From Massospora cicadina (taxonomy: Eukaryota > Entomophthoromycota > Entomophthoromycetes > Entomophthorales > Entomophthoraceae): a stretch of 64,000 nt of DNA. Numbering within the stretch: position 1 is the first letter of the stretch; every line of letters begins with the position of its first letter. The stretch covers positions 21,950 to 85,949 of the forward strand of contig JAKSZP010017470.1 in the NCBI GenBank assembly GCA_022478985.1. Reading direction: 5' to 3'. The notes under the pieces are model-generated. The model was given only the letters and a program-made list of their open reading frames with translations, searched no databases and was not told the DNA's origin. A program made the position numbers and the translations under genes. Positions 1 through 11,199 of this stretch are shown in pieces.

Positions 1-869
1 AACCAAAAAGTTCAGGGGAAATGAGAGCAGAGGCAATAACCCCTAGATGGTTAGCCATGATTTTAGTAAAATTTTTTTGTCTGTGTTAGTGAGTGAAATG
101 TGGGCGCCAGTTGGCCAAGTCCAGCTTATCCCCTTTCGAGTACAACGTAATTATGAAGGCCTCTGCCCTCCAGGTAGTAGGCGCGTTTCCAGAACGCATT
201 GGTTCAGAGAGGCAAGCAGCAAGGAGGAAAAACCTTTAAAAACTTCTTAAAGAACTCATAAGGGATGACGTCTGGACCTGGGCATTTTCTATACGGTGCA
301 CCATAAACGGTGAACCAGAGTTTGTCCCAAGTAATCAAATTCATCAACTCCAGGAATTGGGAAATAGTGCAGATGTGTGCACTTTTGAGAAAATTTTCCA
401 TTTCAGCTGGCAGAATTGGATCAGATCAATATAATTTGGAGTAACAATTTTGTATTTTGATTGCTACTTCAGCTGGCATATCTGTGAGGGAGTGGTCTGG
501 CCTTTGCACCTGTGTGCAGGCAAAAACTCTGGCGCGGTGCAAAGAATTTTAATAAAAGTAAGCGGAGCACATATCACCCGCTGTAATATGCTTTGCTTTA
601 TACTGAACACAAACCTGATGCTTGTGTTGTCTTACCAGTGTGTTGAGGCGGGCGGACACTTCCGCCCACTTGCACCCCAAGCTGGGCTGTAGCCTGCAGC
701 AGGGACGTTAGACTTCAGGTGGTCCACTTCTGCCAGCATACACAAAATGACTGCTGAGGCAGCCATGAGCTGCGGGAGGAGAGGTGGCGAGCCTGGCAGA
801 TTTTGTTTGCCTTGAAGGTTGACCCGTGGAAATTGGGTCTGCACATGATGGTGTAACAAACTCCGGAGC

Positions 870-1668
870 TGAGGTCACAAATTCCACCATGAGGAAAATC
901 TTGGCGACGCTATTTCAGCGGGGCGGAGTTTGTACCACTTTGGCGCCTGGGCCGCTGGATTGGACAAATGGAAGGAAACCAATACCATCCTGTGGTCAGA
1001 GAAATCGATTTTTATCATGGTGAAGTGGGAAATTAGAGTTTGAATTTTCAACGGTACAAGAATAAAGTCAATGTGGGTCATTGGCCTTAGCTGGCTGTTG
1101 TTTACGTGGGGGCACATGTTAGTGAGTAGCAGAGCATAATGCAGCAAAGTATTGAACAACCCTAGGGTGGCTTTGAGAATGTGGAGTTCAATGTGACCCT
1201 GTGGGGGTGTAGCTGATGAGGGCTGGCAGTCTATGGATGGGTTCATCCAGCAGTTCATGTCGCCAACAATAAATGGGTTGGGGGTAGTGGAAGGGAATTG
1301 ATGGCTGAGAAGAATTCCCAACAATCTTGTGCACAGGTTGGGGTGTAAATGTTAACAACAGCATGCACTTCGTTGTCCCATGAAAAGGTGACTACAAGGA
1401 CGCAGCCATTTAGGTACAATTTTTATAAAATGAGTTAAAAACTATGGTTCACTCAAACTAGCACCCTACAGTGCAAAGACCAAAAGGAATAAGAAGGGAG
1501 GAGCATGATTGTCCATGATTCCTCAGCACTGTGCGGACAGTGGGTTTCCTGAATGTCCAGGATGTCCACATGTAAATTATTTCGTAAAAAACCCAATTTT
1601 CTAACCTGGGACAGTGAGGCCTTAAGTCCAGCGATGTTCAACGTCCCTAAAGTAAAGGCTCCCCTCAT
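870..1668 (-). pseudogene. LINE-A ORF2 endonuclease part
   Basis: N-terminal apurinic-like (exonuclease/endonuclease/phosphatase fold) domain of ORF2, which nicks the target DNA. Visible motifs are GTLNIAGLKA at the start, DILDIQETH (with the conserved Glu), GDMNCW (Asp/Asn) and SDHRMV (terminal Asp-His). These are the expected active-site landmarks in the expected order. The reading is split between 1453 and 1324 and ends in stops. The reverse-transcriptase part continues toward base 1 only as scattered fragments antisense to plus-strand reading frames. Confidence 0.75.
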
Positions 1669-1679
1669 TGCACCTTGGG

Positions 1680-2964
1680 TGTGAGGGAAAGGGCACCTGA
1701 GCCCTTCAGCCTTCTCTTTTTCATCACGTCGCTGCTTGGCAGCATGGGTATTCTGTGCTATGGAGTATGGTTTGAAGTGGGAAGCTTTAGCTGTGGGGTT
1801 CACGTTGGCTTTTGCCTTCTGCTTTTTCCCCACTGTGGGATGAGTTTTTGGCGTTGTGTGCAGTTTCGGTGCACCATCACTTGGAGGTGGAATTTTGGCA
1901 GGAATATTGGTGAGCAACTCGGACCTAATTAATTCTTGCGAGCATTGGCCAGGTGAAACCAATTTACCCATCATGTTTTCAGCTTGGGTGGCCCAATCAG
2001 CCTGAGCGTCCCAATCTGATTGGTTGAGGGACTCGCGAGCTGCTTCCACCACAAATGTCTCAATGTCCTCCTGGAGCTGGGCTGGTGGGATCACGGACGC
2101 AGTCTTGGCCACCTCCTTGGCCGCCACCTTGCAGGCCTGCTTGGCCTTCTTACGCTCCTGTGAAGGCACAGGTTTTACTAGAATGTAGAAGACTTGCGCT
2201 CCCCATATGAAGACTGCGTCAGTGCCTAGTGCCAGTTCATAGTGGGCGTCTGTACTGCACATTGCATTGGAGAGAATTTCAGCTTGAGTAATGCCCTCCT
2301 TGGAGGGGCAGGTATGGGCCTTGTGGCCAAAAGTGTGACTGAAAGTGCAGATAGGAGGCGCGCTATCCACAAAGACCCTGAATGGATGGGTGTTTTGCCC
2401 ATTAATTTTGACACAAGCGGTATGTGGGATTTAGGTCAAATCATCCGCTATCCCCATGGATGGGGTGAGAACAGCAGTCACTTTGCCTGTGCACAGGTTT
2501 GGCATGAGCATGAAGTGCTGCATTTTGAAGGATTGTATTTCTCTGTATACAGTGAGCCCAGCCTTCAGGTGGTGCTCCAGCATGGTGCGCTTGACTGTAG
2601 TAGGTAGGAAGTCAAAAATTACAAAAATTTGGTTTTATTTAGTCCAGCGGGTGCACTTTATTTTGACTACCCATTGACCATCTGGGAGGTCCACTACTAC
2701 TCGCACCTTTGCGGCTTTGTCTGCCGCTTCTTTATTTTTGAAGCCAAGATCCAGCCAACCACGTGGCATGGAGTGAGGTGCAACATACACTGCGTTTGGG
2801 AAATGTGTGTGTATATCTCCACAAAACATCTCCCAAAGTGCCATTTGCTGAATATCCAGGAAAACATGCACCCCATGTTCCACTGACAATAGTGGTTGGG
2901 AGTGCGGCATATTGATGAACTGGTTGCAGTGCACTTTCCAGGCCAAAATTTCCGGGGAAATGGT
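1680..2964 (-). pseudogene. LINE-A ORF1 (nucleic-acid-binding protein), broken
   Basis: ORF1 protein of the LINE, expected to bind the element RNA. The N-terminal part (2635-2946) contains HVFLDIQQMALWEMFCGDI and a PRGWLDLGF motif, both also found in LINE-C and -D. A CCHC knuckle begins near PPICTFSHTFGHKAHTC, but the second Cys is Ser here, whereas LINE-D keeps CTHC. A Lys/Ala-rich stretch follows. The frame is lost between about 2370 and 2635. The ATG equivalent in LINE-D (61482) corresponds to ACC here. Unusually, the terminal stop is changed to CAA at 1675-1677, so the frame runs directly into ORF2. Confidence 0.75.
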
Positions 2965-3100
2965 AACCGACGGTTTTTTACTATTAATCCTATCTATTCT
3001 GCTAAGCTCGCCGGGGTGTTTACAAAATTTGGCTAATGTGGGGCCTACACCTGTGCTTGAACTTTACTCGCCCAACTGCTCCCCAACATTGGGCGCCAAC

Positions 3101-3170
3101 TAATCTCCTTGATGAGATTATCAAACTTTACCTAGACTTGAATTGAATTTGTTGCAAAAGAGATTGCAAC
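3101..3170 (-). promoter_or_regulatory. LINE-A 5' leader with two hairpins
   Basis: Two inverted repeats sit at the 5' end of the element: a 7-bp stem with 6-nt loop (3101-3120, TAATCTC/GAGATTA) and a 7-bp stem with 6-nt loop (3151-3170, GTTGCAA/TTGCAAC). The first occurs at the same place in all four LINE copies, the second in A, C and D. They may be part of a 5'-UTR structure or promoter; that function is inferred only. Confidence 0.6.
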
Positions 3171-3183
3171 GAGAGATAAAAGT

Positions 3184-3304
3184 TATTTATTTTAGATATA
3201 TAATCAGTTAAAATCAAAGATTCAAAGGTTTAACTTATAATAACCACCAACTTATATCAAGAGCCAAACCACCTGATTTAAAATATAAAACAAATGATTT
3301 ATAG
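3184..3304. other. Short spacer between divergent LINE 5' ends
   Basis: About 120 bp of AT-rich DNA between the 5' ends of LINE-A (minus) and LINE-B (plus). No gene is visible. The exact LINE-B start is uncertain because its first bases are diverged. Confidence 0.5.
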
Positions 3305-3619
3305 TTTTTCTCATTGAAATTATTTATTACAATTAATTTGATACAAGAATGGTAGTTTTATAATCTCTACAAGGAGATTAATGTGAATCCAACGTTGAGT
3401 AAAGATTGGGTTAGCGTTGTAAAGGGCATAGGGTTAGTTTTTGCACCATCCAAAGTTCGGAGATTACCCAGTGACACCTGTGGCTAAGACAAATCCAAGA
3501 AAGAAGTGGTGAGTATCTTGATGGAGAGTTTAGCTTAACAAGCAAAATGTAACCAATACATTAAAACTCTGCATTCCCAGACCTTATCAGTGGAGCATGG
3601 GCATCAAGTTTTTTGTAGA

Positions 3620-4760
3620 TAATAATTTAATGGCACATTGGGAGAAGTTCTGTGTGATATACACAAACTTTTCCCAACCATCATGTACGTAGCAACTCAT
3701 TCTATGACCTGGGGTTGATTAGACCTAGGGTTTGAAACCACGAAAGCAGTGGACGAATCTGCACAGGTGCGCGTGGTGGTTGATCTCTCAGACGGTCAAC
3801 AGGTTGTTGAAATGAAGCACATGTGCTGGACCAAATATAACCAAATTTTTGTCACTTTTGACTTTCTACCCACAACGGTAAGATGGGCAGTACTAGAACG
3901 ATATCTCTCAGAATGACTAATAAAGTTACAAGGAATTAGACTCTTTTGAATTGCAGCGCTTCACGCTTATGCCAGAGCTTAGCATGGGAAAAGCAATTGC
4001 AGTGATCACCCCATCCTCAGTCATTGCAGAAGACTTATTCAAGTTCTTCACAATGCAGGTATCAATATTGATGGGTTAGAATCCCGCCTTATCCACGTTA
4101 GGGTAGATAGTACACCCCTATTTGCATCTATTGTTGTGCTTTTGGCCATAAGGCACACACCTGTCCTTCCATAGTGGGCATTACTCAGATTGAAATCCTC
4201 CAGATGCAATGGAAAGCGCTGACTCCCATTATGAGCCCGCCATTGACACCAATGCCGCCTTGCCATGAGGTGCTCAGGGGTATTATATACAGGTTAAACC
4301 TGTGTCCCCACAATAGTGCAAGAAGCCTAACAGGCCCATAGAGCTGCAGCCAAGGCAGTGGCTATGGCAGCATCCTTGTCCCGCCTGCCCAGTCCCAAGC
4401 TGACATTGAGTCATTTGCGGCTGAAGTGGCTTGAGAATTCGCTTTACCAAACAAATTATGCCCAACAACTTGTAGACCAGGAGTTTAAATCAGATTCACC
4501 CACGAAAAGTTACAGTGCACTCATCAAATCTGATTCTCCCAACCCACCCTCTCAAATTTTGTCAACCTCTGATGGTGCACTGCAGGAGCACCTCAATACA
4601 AAAAGTCAACCCAAATCAAAAAACACCAAACTTGAAACTAAACCCAAAAGTGAAGGAAACCCTTAAGGACACCTACACGGGGCTGCAAACCTGTGCGCAA
4701 AAAGCAGCTGCTGAGAAAGTGGCGCAGGAAGGGCAAGGGAGCCCTTCCCATTGCACCTAA
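3620..4760 (+). pseudogene. LINE-B ORF1, heavily decayed
   Basis: DNA from about 3630 encodes a diverged match to the ORF1 segment MALWEKFCEDVHTIFPTAVY of LINE-D. The nucleic-acid-binding core follows through about 4060 in broken frames. The Lys-rich C-terminus ends SPSHCT at the TAA at 4758-4760. That stop lies in frame with, and six bases before, the ORF2 ATG at 4767, the same arrangement as in LINE-C and -D. Confidence 0.6.
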
Positions 4761-5584
4761 GGTGCGATGGGGGTCTCCTTCACTATAGGGACGTTGAACA
4801 TTGCTGGACTCACTACCTCACCATGCTGGGCTAGAAAACTGAGTTTAAAAAATAATTCACTTGTGGACATCCTGGAAATTCAGGAATCCCACTTTCCACA
4901 TGATGCAAAAGACACATGGGCGACCATGCTCCTCCCCTCCCTTTCTTTTTGGTCGCTGCACTGTGAAATGCTTATATGTGCAACCCATAGTTGTAAATTT
5001 ATATCTCGAAATTTTTATCTGATCGTCATGTGCTGGTCATGTCCTTTTCATGGAATGATGAAGTGCACGCCATTGTTAATTTTTACACCCTGAACTATGT
5101 GTAGTCTCACTGGGAGTTCCTTTTAGCTGTAACTTCCCTCCCACTTCCACCTGATCCATTTGTGGTGGGTGACCTGAACTGCTGTGCCAACTCAGCCACT
5201 GACCGCTGGCCTTCAATGCCAACCCACTGCAGGGGCACGTCAAACTCCAAATTCTAAAAACCACCTTAAGGTTTTTTTATTCTCCCCAAGCATACACCAC
5301 TGTTACCCAACATGTCCCGTCCCCTTGTGCACAATGGTCAGTTAAGGTATATGTCCCGCATTGACCTCATTCTTGCCCTGTTGAACTTTTGCCCCTAGAT
5401 TGTACACTTTACAACGACAAAAATCGATTTCTCCAACCACAGGATGGTGTCAATATCATAAACTTTATCAAGCCCAGTGGAACAGGCACCAATGTGATGC
5501 AAACTTTGACCAGCTAAAATCACATCGCCTATGTTTTCAGCATAAGTAGACACCAAAACTTTGGCACTGGAGTTTGACACCCCA

Positions 5585-6340
5585 TGTGGAATTCAGCCAA
5601 TTTGTGCTCGCTGGTGCATGATGCCTGCTGGATTCCACAACGATATTTATAAAAATTTAAATAAATGAAAGCTCTAATAAAATGGGCTTTTATGATTATA
5701 ATTAGGCGCGGTATAAAGGGAAAACAATATCCCTTGACCTCCAATTATCTAGTATATAAAGTAAATTTGAAGGTCAAGGGGGAATTTGGGAATATGTTCA
5801 GAATAGCCTGCACGAGTCCAAATTAGGAAATATGCAGGAATAGCATATCATGACTTGGGAACTCACATCAGGGCAGCAGAGTGAAGGAAGAGGAATTCTG
5901 ATTGGCCCAAACATACCTGCGAGGTAACGTTTTTATAAACTTGGGCCAATCACTGCCCAAAAAATTTCTTGCATCTTGGGGGACCCCGCCAAGCCTATAA
6001 AAGGGGGGTCCCTGTGCAGGTGCTTTGGAGGACTTTGTTGGGGTCAGGGGGAGTGCCTTCTGATTGTTTCCCCGAAGTCCATGTTAGGGTTGGAGAAATC
6101 TGACTTGCAGGTTTTACTAATGCCCGTATGGGTTTTGAACTGGTGATTCCCCAAATACTGGGGTTCCACTGAGAATCAACCAGGGACTTTTGGCTGATTT
6201 CATCAATTTTTACATTTTTTCTATAATTAAACGGACTCTTAACAGCATCAGAATATTGCAATTGGCTGACATTTCCATTTCTTGGCAGAACTCTACCTAC
6301 AGCATTCTGATTTCTATTCTGCAAAGGTAAATGTCCAACA
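5585..6340. mobile_element. Solo LTR-A
   Basis: A 756-bp insertion with TG...CA ends (TGTGGAATTC to TGTCCAACA), flanked by CCCCA (5580-5584) and CCCCG (6341-6345). This is a 5-bp target duplication with one change, inside LINE-B. It is homologous along its length to solo LTR-B (33677-34424). A core promoter-like CCTATAAAAGGGGGG sits at about 5994-6008 on the plus strand, suggesting plus orientation. No internal retrotransposon sequence adjoins it. Confidence 0.75.
5994..6008 (+). promoter_or_regulatory. TATA-like core promoter in solo LTR-A
   Basis: CCTATAAAAGGGGGG is a strong TATA box match near the middle of the LTR. The equivalent in LTR-B (near 34087) reads CCTACAAAAGGGGG. Transcription would start about 30 bp downstream. 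This is inferred from motif only. Confidence 0.5.
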
Positions 6341-8440
6341 CCCCGTTCTGTGCTGATCCTTGTTGTATCTGGTCAGCCTTCAAAGCAAACACCATCCTTC
6401 AGGCATGCCACATCTCATTCTGATGATCTTGGGCTGTCTCAGCAGTCATTAAGCACATGTTAGCAGAAATGATCCACATGGAGTCTAATGTCCCTGATGC
6501 AGGGTACAGCCCAGCTTAGGGTCATAAATGGGCAGAAGTGTCTTCTCATCTCAACGCAATGGTAAGACAACACAAACATCGCGTTTATTTCAGTTCAGGG
6601 CAAAAATATAATGTTGAAGACATGTGCTTCGTCTACCTTTTCCACAAATTCTTCACACTGTGACAGAGCTTGGCCTGCACACAGGTGAGGAGGACAGACA
6701 ACTCCATTGTAGACACTCCAGCCAAAGTGGCAGTCAAAGTTTAAAACTTTTACTCTGAGTTGTAAAAGTCTGAACCTGTCAAACCTGCCACAATTGATGA
6801 GTTTATTACTGGTGAACATATCTGCACCATTTCCTGATGCCCGGAGTTAATGAATTTACTACTTGTGATGAATACTGGTATGCTGTTTTTCGGTGCTCTG
6901 CACAGGAATTGCCCAGGTCCAGATGTGTATCTGTATGAGTTCTACAAAATTTTTAATTATTTTTCCTCATTAATGCTTGACATAATGAACAAATGTCTTT
7001 TAGAAACGCGCCTCCTTCTTGGGACCAGTGGCCTATATATGATAACGTTATATAATAAAGGAGATAAGTAAACTTGGCGAACTGGCGCCCCATATCACTT
7101 TATAATACAGATGCTAAGTTATTTACTAAGTTTATGGCCAACCGCCTAGGGGAAGTTGCCTCTGATATGATCTCATCTGAGCAATTAAGTTTTATACCCA
7201 AAAGGTCAATATGGGACAACATACATACCGTAGCCAATGTCTGCCAATCCACGGCTACTGGGGCGCTTGTGTTCTTAGACCAACAAAAAGCTCATGATAC
7301 GGTCAACTGGGATTACCTCAAAGACTGCCTCCATAAATTCCACCTCCCCCACCAGTTCATAAATTGGGTGACGTTGCTCACGGATTCTGCCACAATGGCT
7401 GTGCGTGGGCTTTGATTCCTCACTGATGTGGTTCACCATCAAAGGGTCTCCGCCAAGGGGACCCTTTAAGCCCACTCTCATACAACTTCAGCCTTGACCC
7501 AATTTACGCAATGTGAATGCACGCCTTGCTGGTGTTCATGTTCAAGGCTAAGAACCTGTTATGATTCTGGAATTCACTGATGACTGTGTGGTTGGGGTGT
7601 CTGACAACCATGATGCATGAGCTCTGGAGGCAACTATCCAGGATTACTCCAGGTTCAGTAACGCCTCCCTTAATGTCTCCAAGACCAAAATCATTCTCCC
7701 CAGCTGGTAACAAGCCCGCTGTTCATCAGCACCATGTAGTCAGCCTGCTTCAGTAGCTAGCTCTCTAAAACTTTCCCGGGCACCCCATACCATCCCGCTT
7801 GTACTCCCTTTCATGTCAAGACCCACTTCTGGTCCAGTGCGCCATTTGGGAGTGTGGCTGGAGGCGGGAGGGTTGCCTTGTCTTTAATAGAGCACCAAAT
7901 CCTAGACAATGTCACGAAGCGCATACCTCCTTCAGAGCCCACCAGACTACCCTCACAGGCTGGGTTGTTCTTGCCAACTCTATGCTCCTGTTAAAAGTCT
8001 GTTTGTGGCCCATGCCATCGGCTTTTCCTCCTCTTCCTTCACCTCTTTATATGCCCTCATACAAGGGTGTCTTTTGTTAGGCCGCCCTCCCCTGGTGCGC
8101 CTGGATGTCATGTTTGGCCCTCGCTATAGTTATGGTATGGGTCTTCTCAACTTTGAGGCCCATGCCACCAAAATACTTGGCACCTGGATCGCTTCTGTCA
8201 CCAACCTCACACTCTAAGACCAGCTTTGGTCATGTGTGGCCTTTCCAATTTTGCCCGCACCCTTTGCCTCTGAAATCCTAATCACCCCCATTCCCTGCTT
8301 AACTATCTGGCCTCTCATCCCTCTGCTGTGGGCCCGCATGGGACGCCGCCTCACTTCAAACAAATTTTCCTCTCTATGTTGAGCACCAAGTGGAGAACCA
8401 GCATTAGTGGTCACACCGCCCAGAGATTGCCCTGTTGGTC

Positions 8441-9354
8441 GCTCGCTTCTGGCCCAAGATTTCAACTGCACAGATTTGTGGATCCTGGCGTTAATTATTT
8501 GATTGAAATTGATAGACTGGGGTAATAATAGTATGGAGACTGTTATTGTTGTTAATTTGTCCAAAAAGCCACATTGAAAATATTGTCCGACGCTAGACAG
8601 GTGCTTCTTCGTTTTGAAGACGTTCTGGTACTGGTAGGGAACACTTTCCTTATTCTCTTCTCGCAGAGACAAGCGGAGATTTGATAGTAACAACCTAAGG
8701 ATATCTGATCCTCTCACTATTCTCTTAAGAGTAATGTTAAAAAATTAGTTAGTATCAAGTATAAATCTGCTTATATTAAGGAATAATTTAGGGTTCTTCT
8801 AGTTAGAATTGCACATAACTTTTCAGATGTCCACTGGGATTTATCTGTGCTCCTATACTGGTTTGACCCTCAAGTGTTAGGCAACAAATCTCGTCTGGTA
8901 CTGTTGCCTTGAGTTTCTTAGGCAGCGTAATCCTCAGGTGTTCAGCAACCAAACAATTGGTACAAGGGACTTGAAACCAATTGTTTTGGCCAATGACAAT
9001 TCTACTATTCCTCCAGTGTTTGAACGTTTTAGTAGTTTTGATGACTTCAATTCATTCTGCTCTGAATGATCCCTACAATTTGACTATCAGGGGCTATTCC
9101 ATAATGAATTAATGCTTGATTTTGTTGGGATGATGCCCAACTATAATCTCATCAGTTGATGGCCTCAAATATCATTGGGGATGATGCCTGACAATAATTT
9201 ATTAGTTGGCGACCTCTAATATCATTGGGGATGATGCCTGACAATAAGCCTCATCAGTTGGCCACTGTTAATGATCCTATACAATTATAACTTAATTGTT
9301 AAATCTTATAATCAGTTAAAAGGTTGGATTATATGGTCATCCTAAATTCCAACA
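8441..9354 (-). repeat. Gypsy-1 3' LTR
   Basis: Matches the 5' LTR from CGCTTCTGG (8444) to ATTCCAACA (9354). On the minus strand it begins TGTTGGAATTT, right after a purine-rich tract (AAGAAGGGGATA, 9355-9366), as expected for plus-strand priming. A conserved hairpin lies at 8526-8545. The outer U5 end is short compared with the other LTR. Confidence 0.85.
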
Positions 9355-9968
9355 TATCCCCTTCTTGACCAAATTATCCAACGGAATATAGAACCCTTGG
9401 GGATGGAAGCCGCCTTAGCTTGAGTTCATATTTGGTTTTTCATATCTCTATGTCCTCAGTGGAGTGCAGATCTGTCCGCACTCAACGCCCATATGCTCTG
9501 CTTGGTTTTTGATGACTTTGTATCCTTTATTGCTATCCTGTTGCCACCTCTTCTTGAGCATGGTTCCCACAACATCATGCAGCACCAGTCCCATCTTCAC
9601 ATCTTTTGCTGAAAGAACAACTGGTCCACCTGTACAAACCCCAGGATGGGTCTCAGTGGCACTTTGTCACCTGTACAAACCCCAGGATGGGTCCTTGCCA
9701 CCTGTACAAACCTCAGGACGGGTTTCAACCTCTTGTTGATAGGGAATATTCTGGCAGATCTAGTTTCATCCCATCCTGATCCTGCCAATGGTTGGGACTC
9801 ATGCCCAACACTATCTCTTCCCTTCCTCCACGTTTGGTAGGTGGGAATATTTCTAGATGCATCACTGCTCAAATTAAAATCGTTTTTTAATATTTTTTTA
9901 CTTTTTGTATTTTTATGCATCTTTTTATCTTTTTATTATTTTTATTTTTTTCTATATTATTTTTTCCT
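9355..9968 (+). other. Gypsy-1 region between integrase and 3' LTR, degenerate antisense gene remnant
   Basis: Between the end of integrase and the 3' LTR lies about 600 bp whose plus strand matches the start of the antisense frame of Gypsy-2. The DNA around 9480-9580 encodes SALNA, DDF and EHGSHN on the plus strand, against SILNA, DDL and ERGPHN in Gypsy-2 (42251-42350). Most of the downstream part is deleted. Three short tandem repeats (9626-9727) and a T-rich stretch follow. No intact frame remains. Confidence 0.45.
9626..9727. repeat. Three tandem copies of a short unit
   Basis: The core CCACCTGTACAAACC followed by CCAGGATGGGT is repeated three times with slight change and spacers of variable length. 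It lies between integrase and the 3' LTR of Gypsy-1. Gypsy-2 has an unrelated tandem array at the equivalent position (44016-44170). Confidence 0.75.
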
Positions 9969-11100
9969 TTAAAACCAATACTTTAAGTATTTTTCATGGA
10001 CTCTATTGACTATGTGACCACCCTCAATATTCTTGATTGTATAGGCATTATTCACCAATTTAGCGATAATTTCAAATGGTCCCATCCAAAGGGCGACCAA
10101 CTTAATTTTCCTTCCAAACCCATGGGTATTGCAATAGGCTAACATATCACCCACATGGTATTCTCTCAGCGTAGGTTGATTCTGGTCATCCTCTTTCTTC
10201 ACATTAATTTTTTTTCATTGTTGTTTTAAATGCCCAAAATTGTAATTCAATCAGTATTTGGCCAGTGGGGATATATTGTTCGGCACCCATTCCCAAAGAT
10301 GGCTCTAATGTTGAATACAATATTGGTGGTAATGCAGCTTTTTGCCCATAAAACAGTTTGAATGGCATTTTCTCAGTTGCCAAATGGTAACTGATATTAT
10401 AAGCGAATGTGACTGAACTCAGATATGCCCCTCAAGCAGAAGTTCTCCCCGTGATAAATTTTTGTAATTTTGAGGCTAGAGTTGCATTCACTCTTTCCAC
10501 CATTTTGTTTGTTTCTGGATGATAGGGGTCAGATACAACGCCGCGGATTCCCATTAATTCGTTTTGCCTGGGAATTACATGTGAATAAAATTGGTTCCTT
10601 TGTCACTGAGAATAACTTGAGGGCAACCATGCTGATAGATCAATTGGTCAAGTATAAACTTTGCCGTACTCATTGCATCTACTTTGCTGAGAGCTTTCAT
10701 TTTGACCCATCAGGTTAAATAATCTATTGCAACGATTATATACTTCACTCCTCTGATGCTGATACTCAATGGTCCCATAATGTTTATGAACACCATGTGC
10801 CACACGAAACCAGGGCATAATATCCAGTACCCTATAATGTTCTTGTGTGGCTTATGAAGCTGAAATTCCACATAATAGGCTAGGTAATCCATGACATTAA
10901 AGTTGATCAAACCCAGTAATAATACTAGCAAATATGACCACTGTTTTCCTTAGGCCACCATGGCCAATGACCTTATGATCAGCTCAAATGATTTCCGCTT
11001 GATCTGATGTTTAAGAAATAAAACCTGTTTTCCTTTGATTGTTTTGTATAATTGATTGTTCCTAAAACGGGGTTTTTATGCCATTTCATAATGCATTCCA
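9969..11100 (-). pseudogene. Gypsy-1 integrase, broken
   Basis: The C-terminal part (9969-10202) has WMGPFEIIAKLVNNAYTI and RVHEKYLKYWF, typical of the gypsy integrase C-terminus. The catalytic core N-terminal part is at 10710-10931 (IMGPLSISIRGVKYIIVAID). There the first acidic residue context reads VFIN where VDIN or VDFI is usual, so the first Asp appears lost. Between them the DNA near 10490-10530 encodes the end of the core antisense to plus-strand frames. Several stops are present. No chromodomain is visible, unlike Gypsy-4 and -5. Confidence 0.75.
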
Positions 11101-11199
11101 AATTTCTTGGGGTTCATTCCCAATATCTCCTTTGATCATCTGCTGAAACATTGCATCAGCATGATGATAGATCACATGAAAAATTGGCAAATGAGATAA

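Larger units (their letters stand above)
1..3183 (-). mobile_element. LINE-A, non-LTR retrotransposon, 3' part beyond left edge
   Basis: A copy of the LINE family that also forms LINE-B, -C and -D. It reads right to left: 5' leader near 3100-3183, ORF1 about 1680-2964, ORF2 endonuclease about 870-1668, then the start of the reverse-transcriptase region down to base 1, where the window cuts it. The 5' end is set by homology to LINE-C and -D, whose ends are fixed by target duplications. Many stops and shifts make it a fossil. Its own 3' end and target duplication lie outside the window. Confidence 0.85.
3305..8440 (+). mobile_element. LINE-B, interrupted by a solo LTR and 3'-truncated by Gypsy-1
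   Basis: Plus-strand copy of the same LINE. The leader hairpin is at 3361-3380, ORF1 remnants run from about 3620 to 4760, ORF2 from 4767. Endonuclease motifs lie before 5580 and reverse-transcriptase and C-terminal regions between 6346 and 8430. A solo LTR (5585-6340) splits the endonuclease region; joining its flanks restores the match to LINE-C. Near 8440 the homology stops and the Gypsy-1 LTR begins, so the zf-RVT region and 3' UTR are missing. Confidence 0.85.
4767..8440 (+). pseudogene. LINE-B ORF2 (endonuclease, reverse transcriptase), broken
   Basis: Starts at ATG 4767 with MGVSFTIGTLNIAGL, then DILEIQESH and GDLNCC, giving an APE-type endonuclease. After the inserted LTR the frame resumes. 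A good RT block lies at 7074-7415: NWRPISLYNTDAK, then SEQLSFIPKRSIWDNIHT, then LVFLDQQKAHDTVNWDYL. The DNA encoding the RQGDP motif (about 7445) is intact here, unlike in LINE-C and -D. The catalytic motif near 7573 reads FTDD instead of FADD. The region 7799-8430 matches the domain between RT and zf-RVT. Stops and shifts between these blocks make it non-functional. Confidence 0.75.

Noticed and set aside
5600..5640. Continuation of LINE-B endonuclease reading (CSLVHDACWIPQ) beyond 5585
   Set aside because: It seemed to align with LINE-C, but the same DNA aligns better with LTR-B (33680-33735), and joining 5584 to 6341 restores the LINE match.
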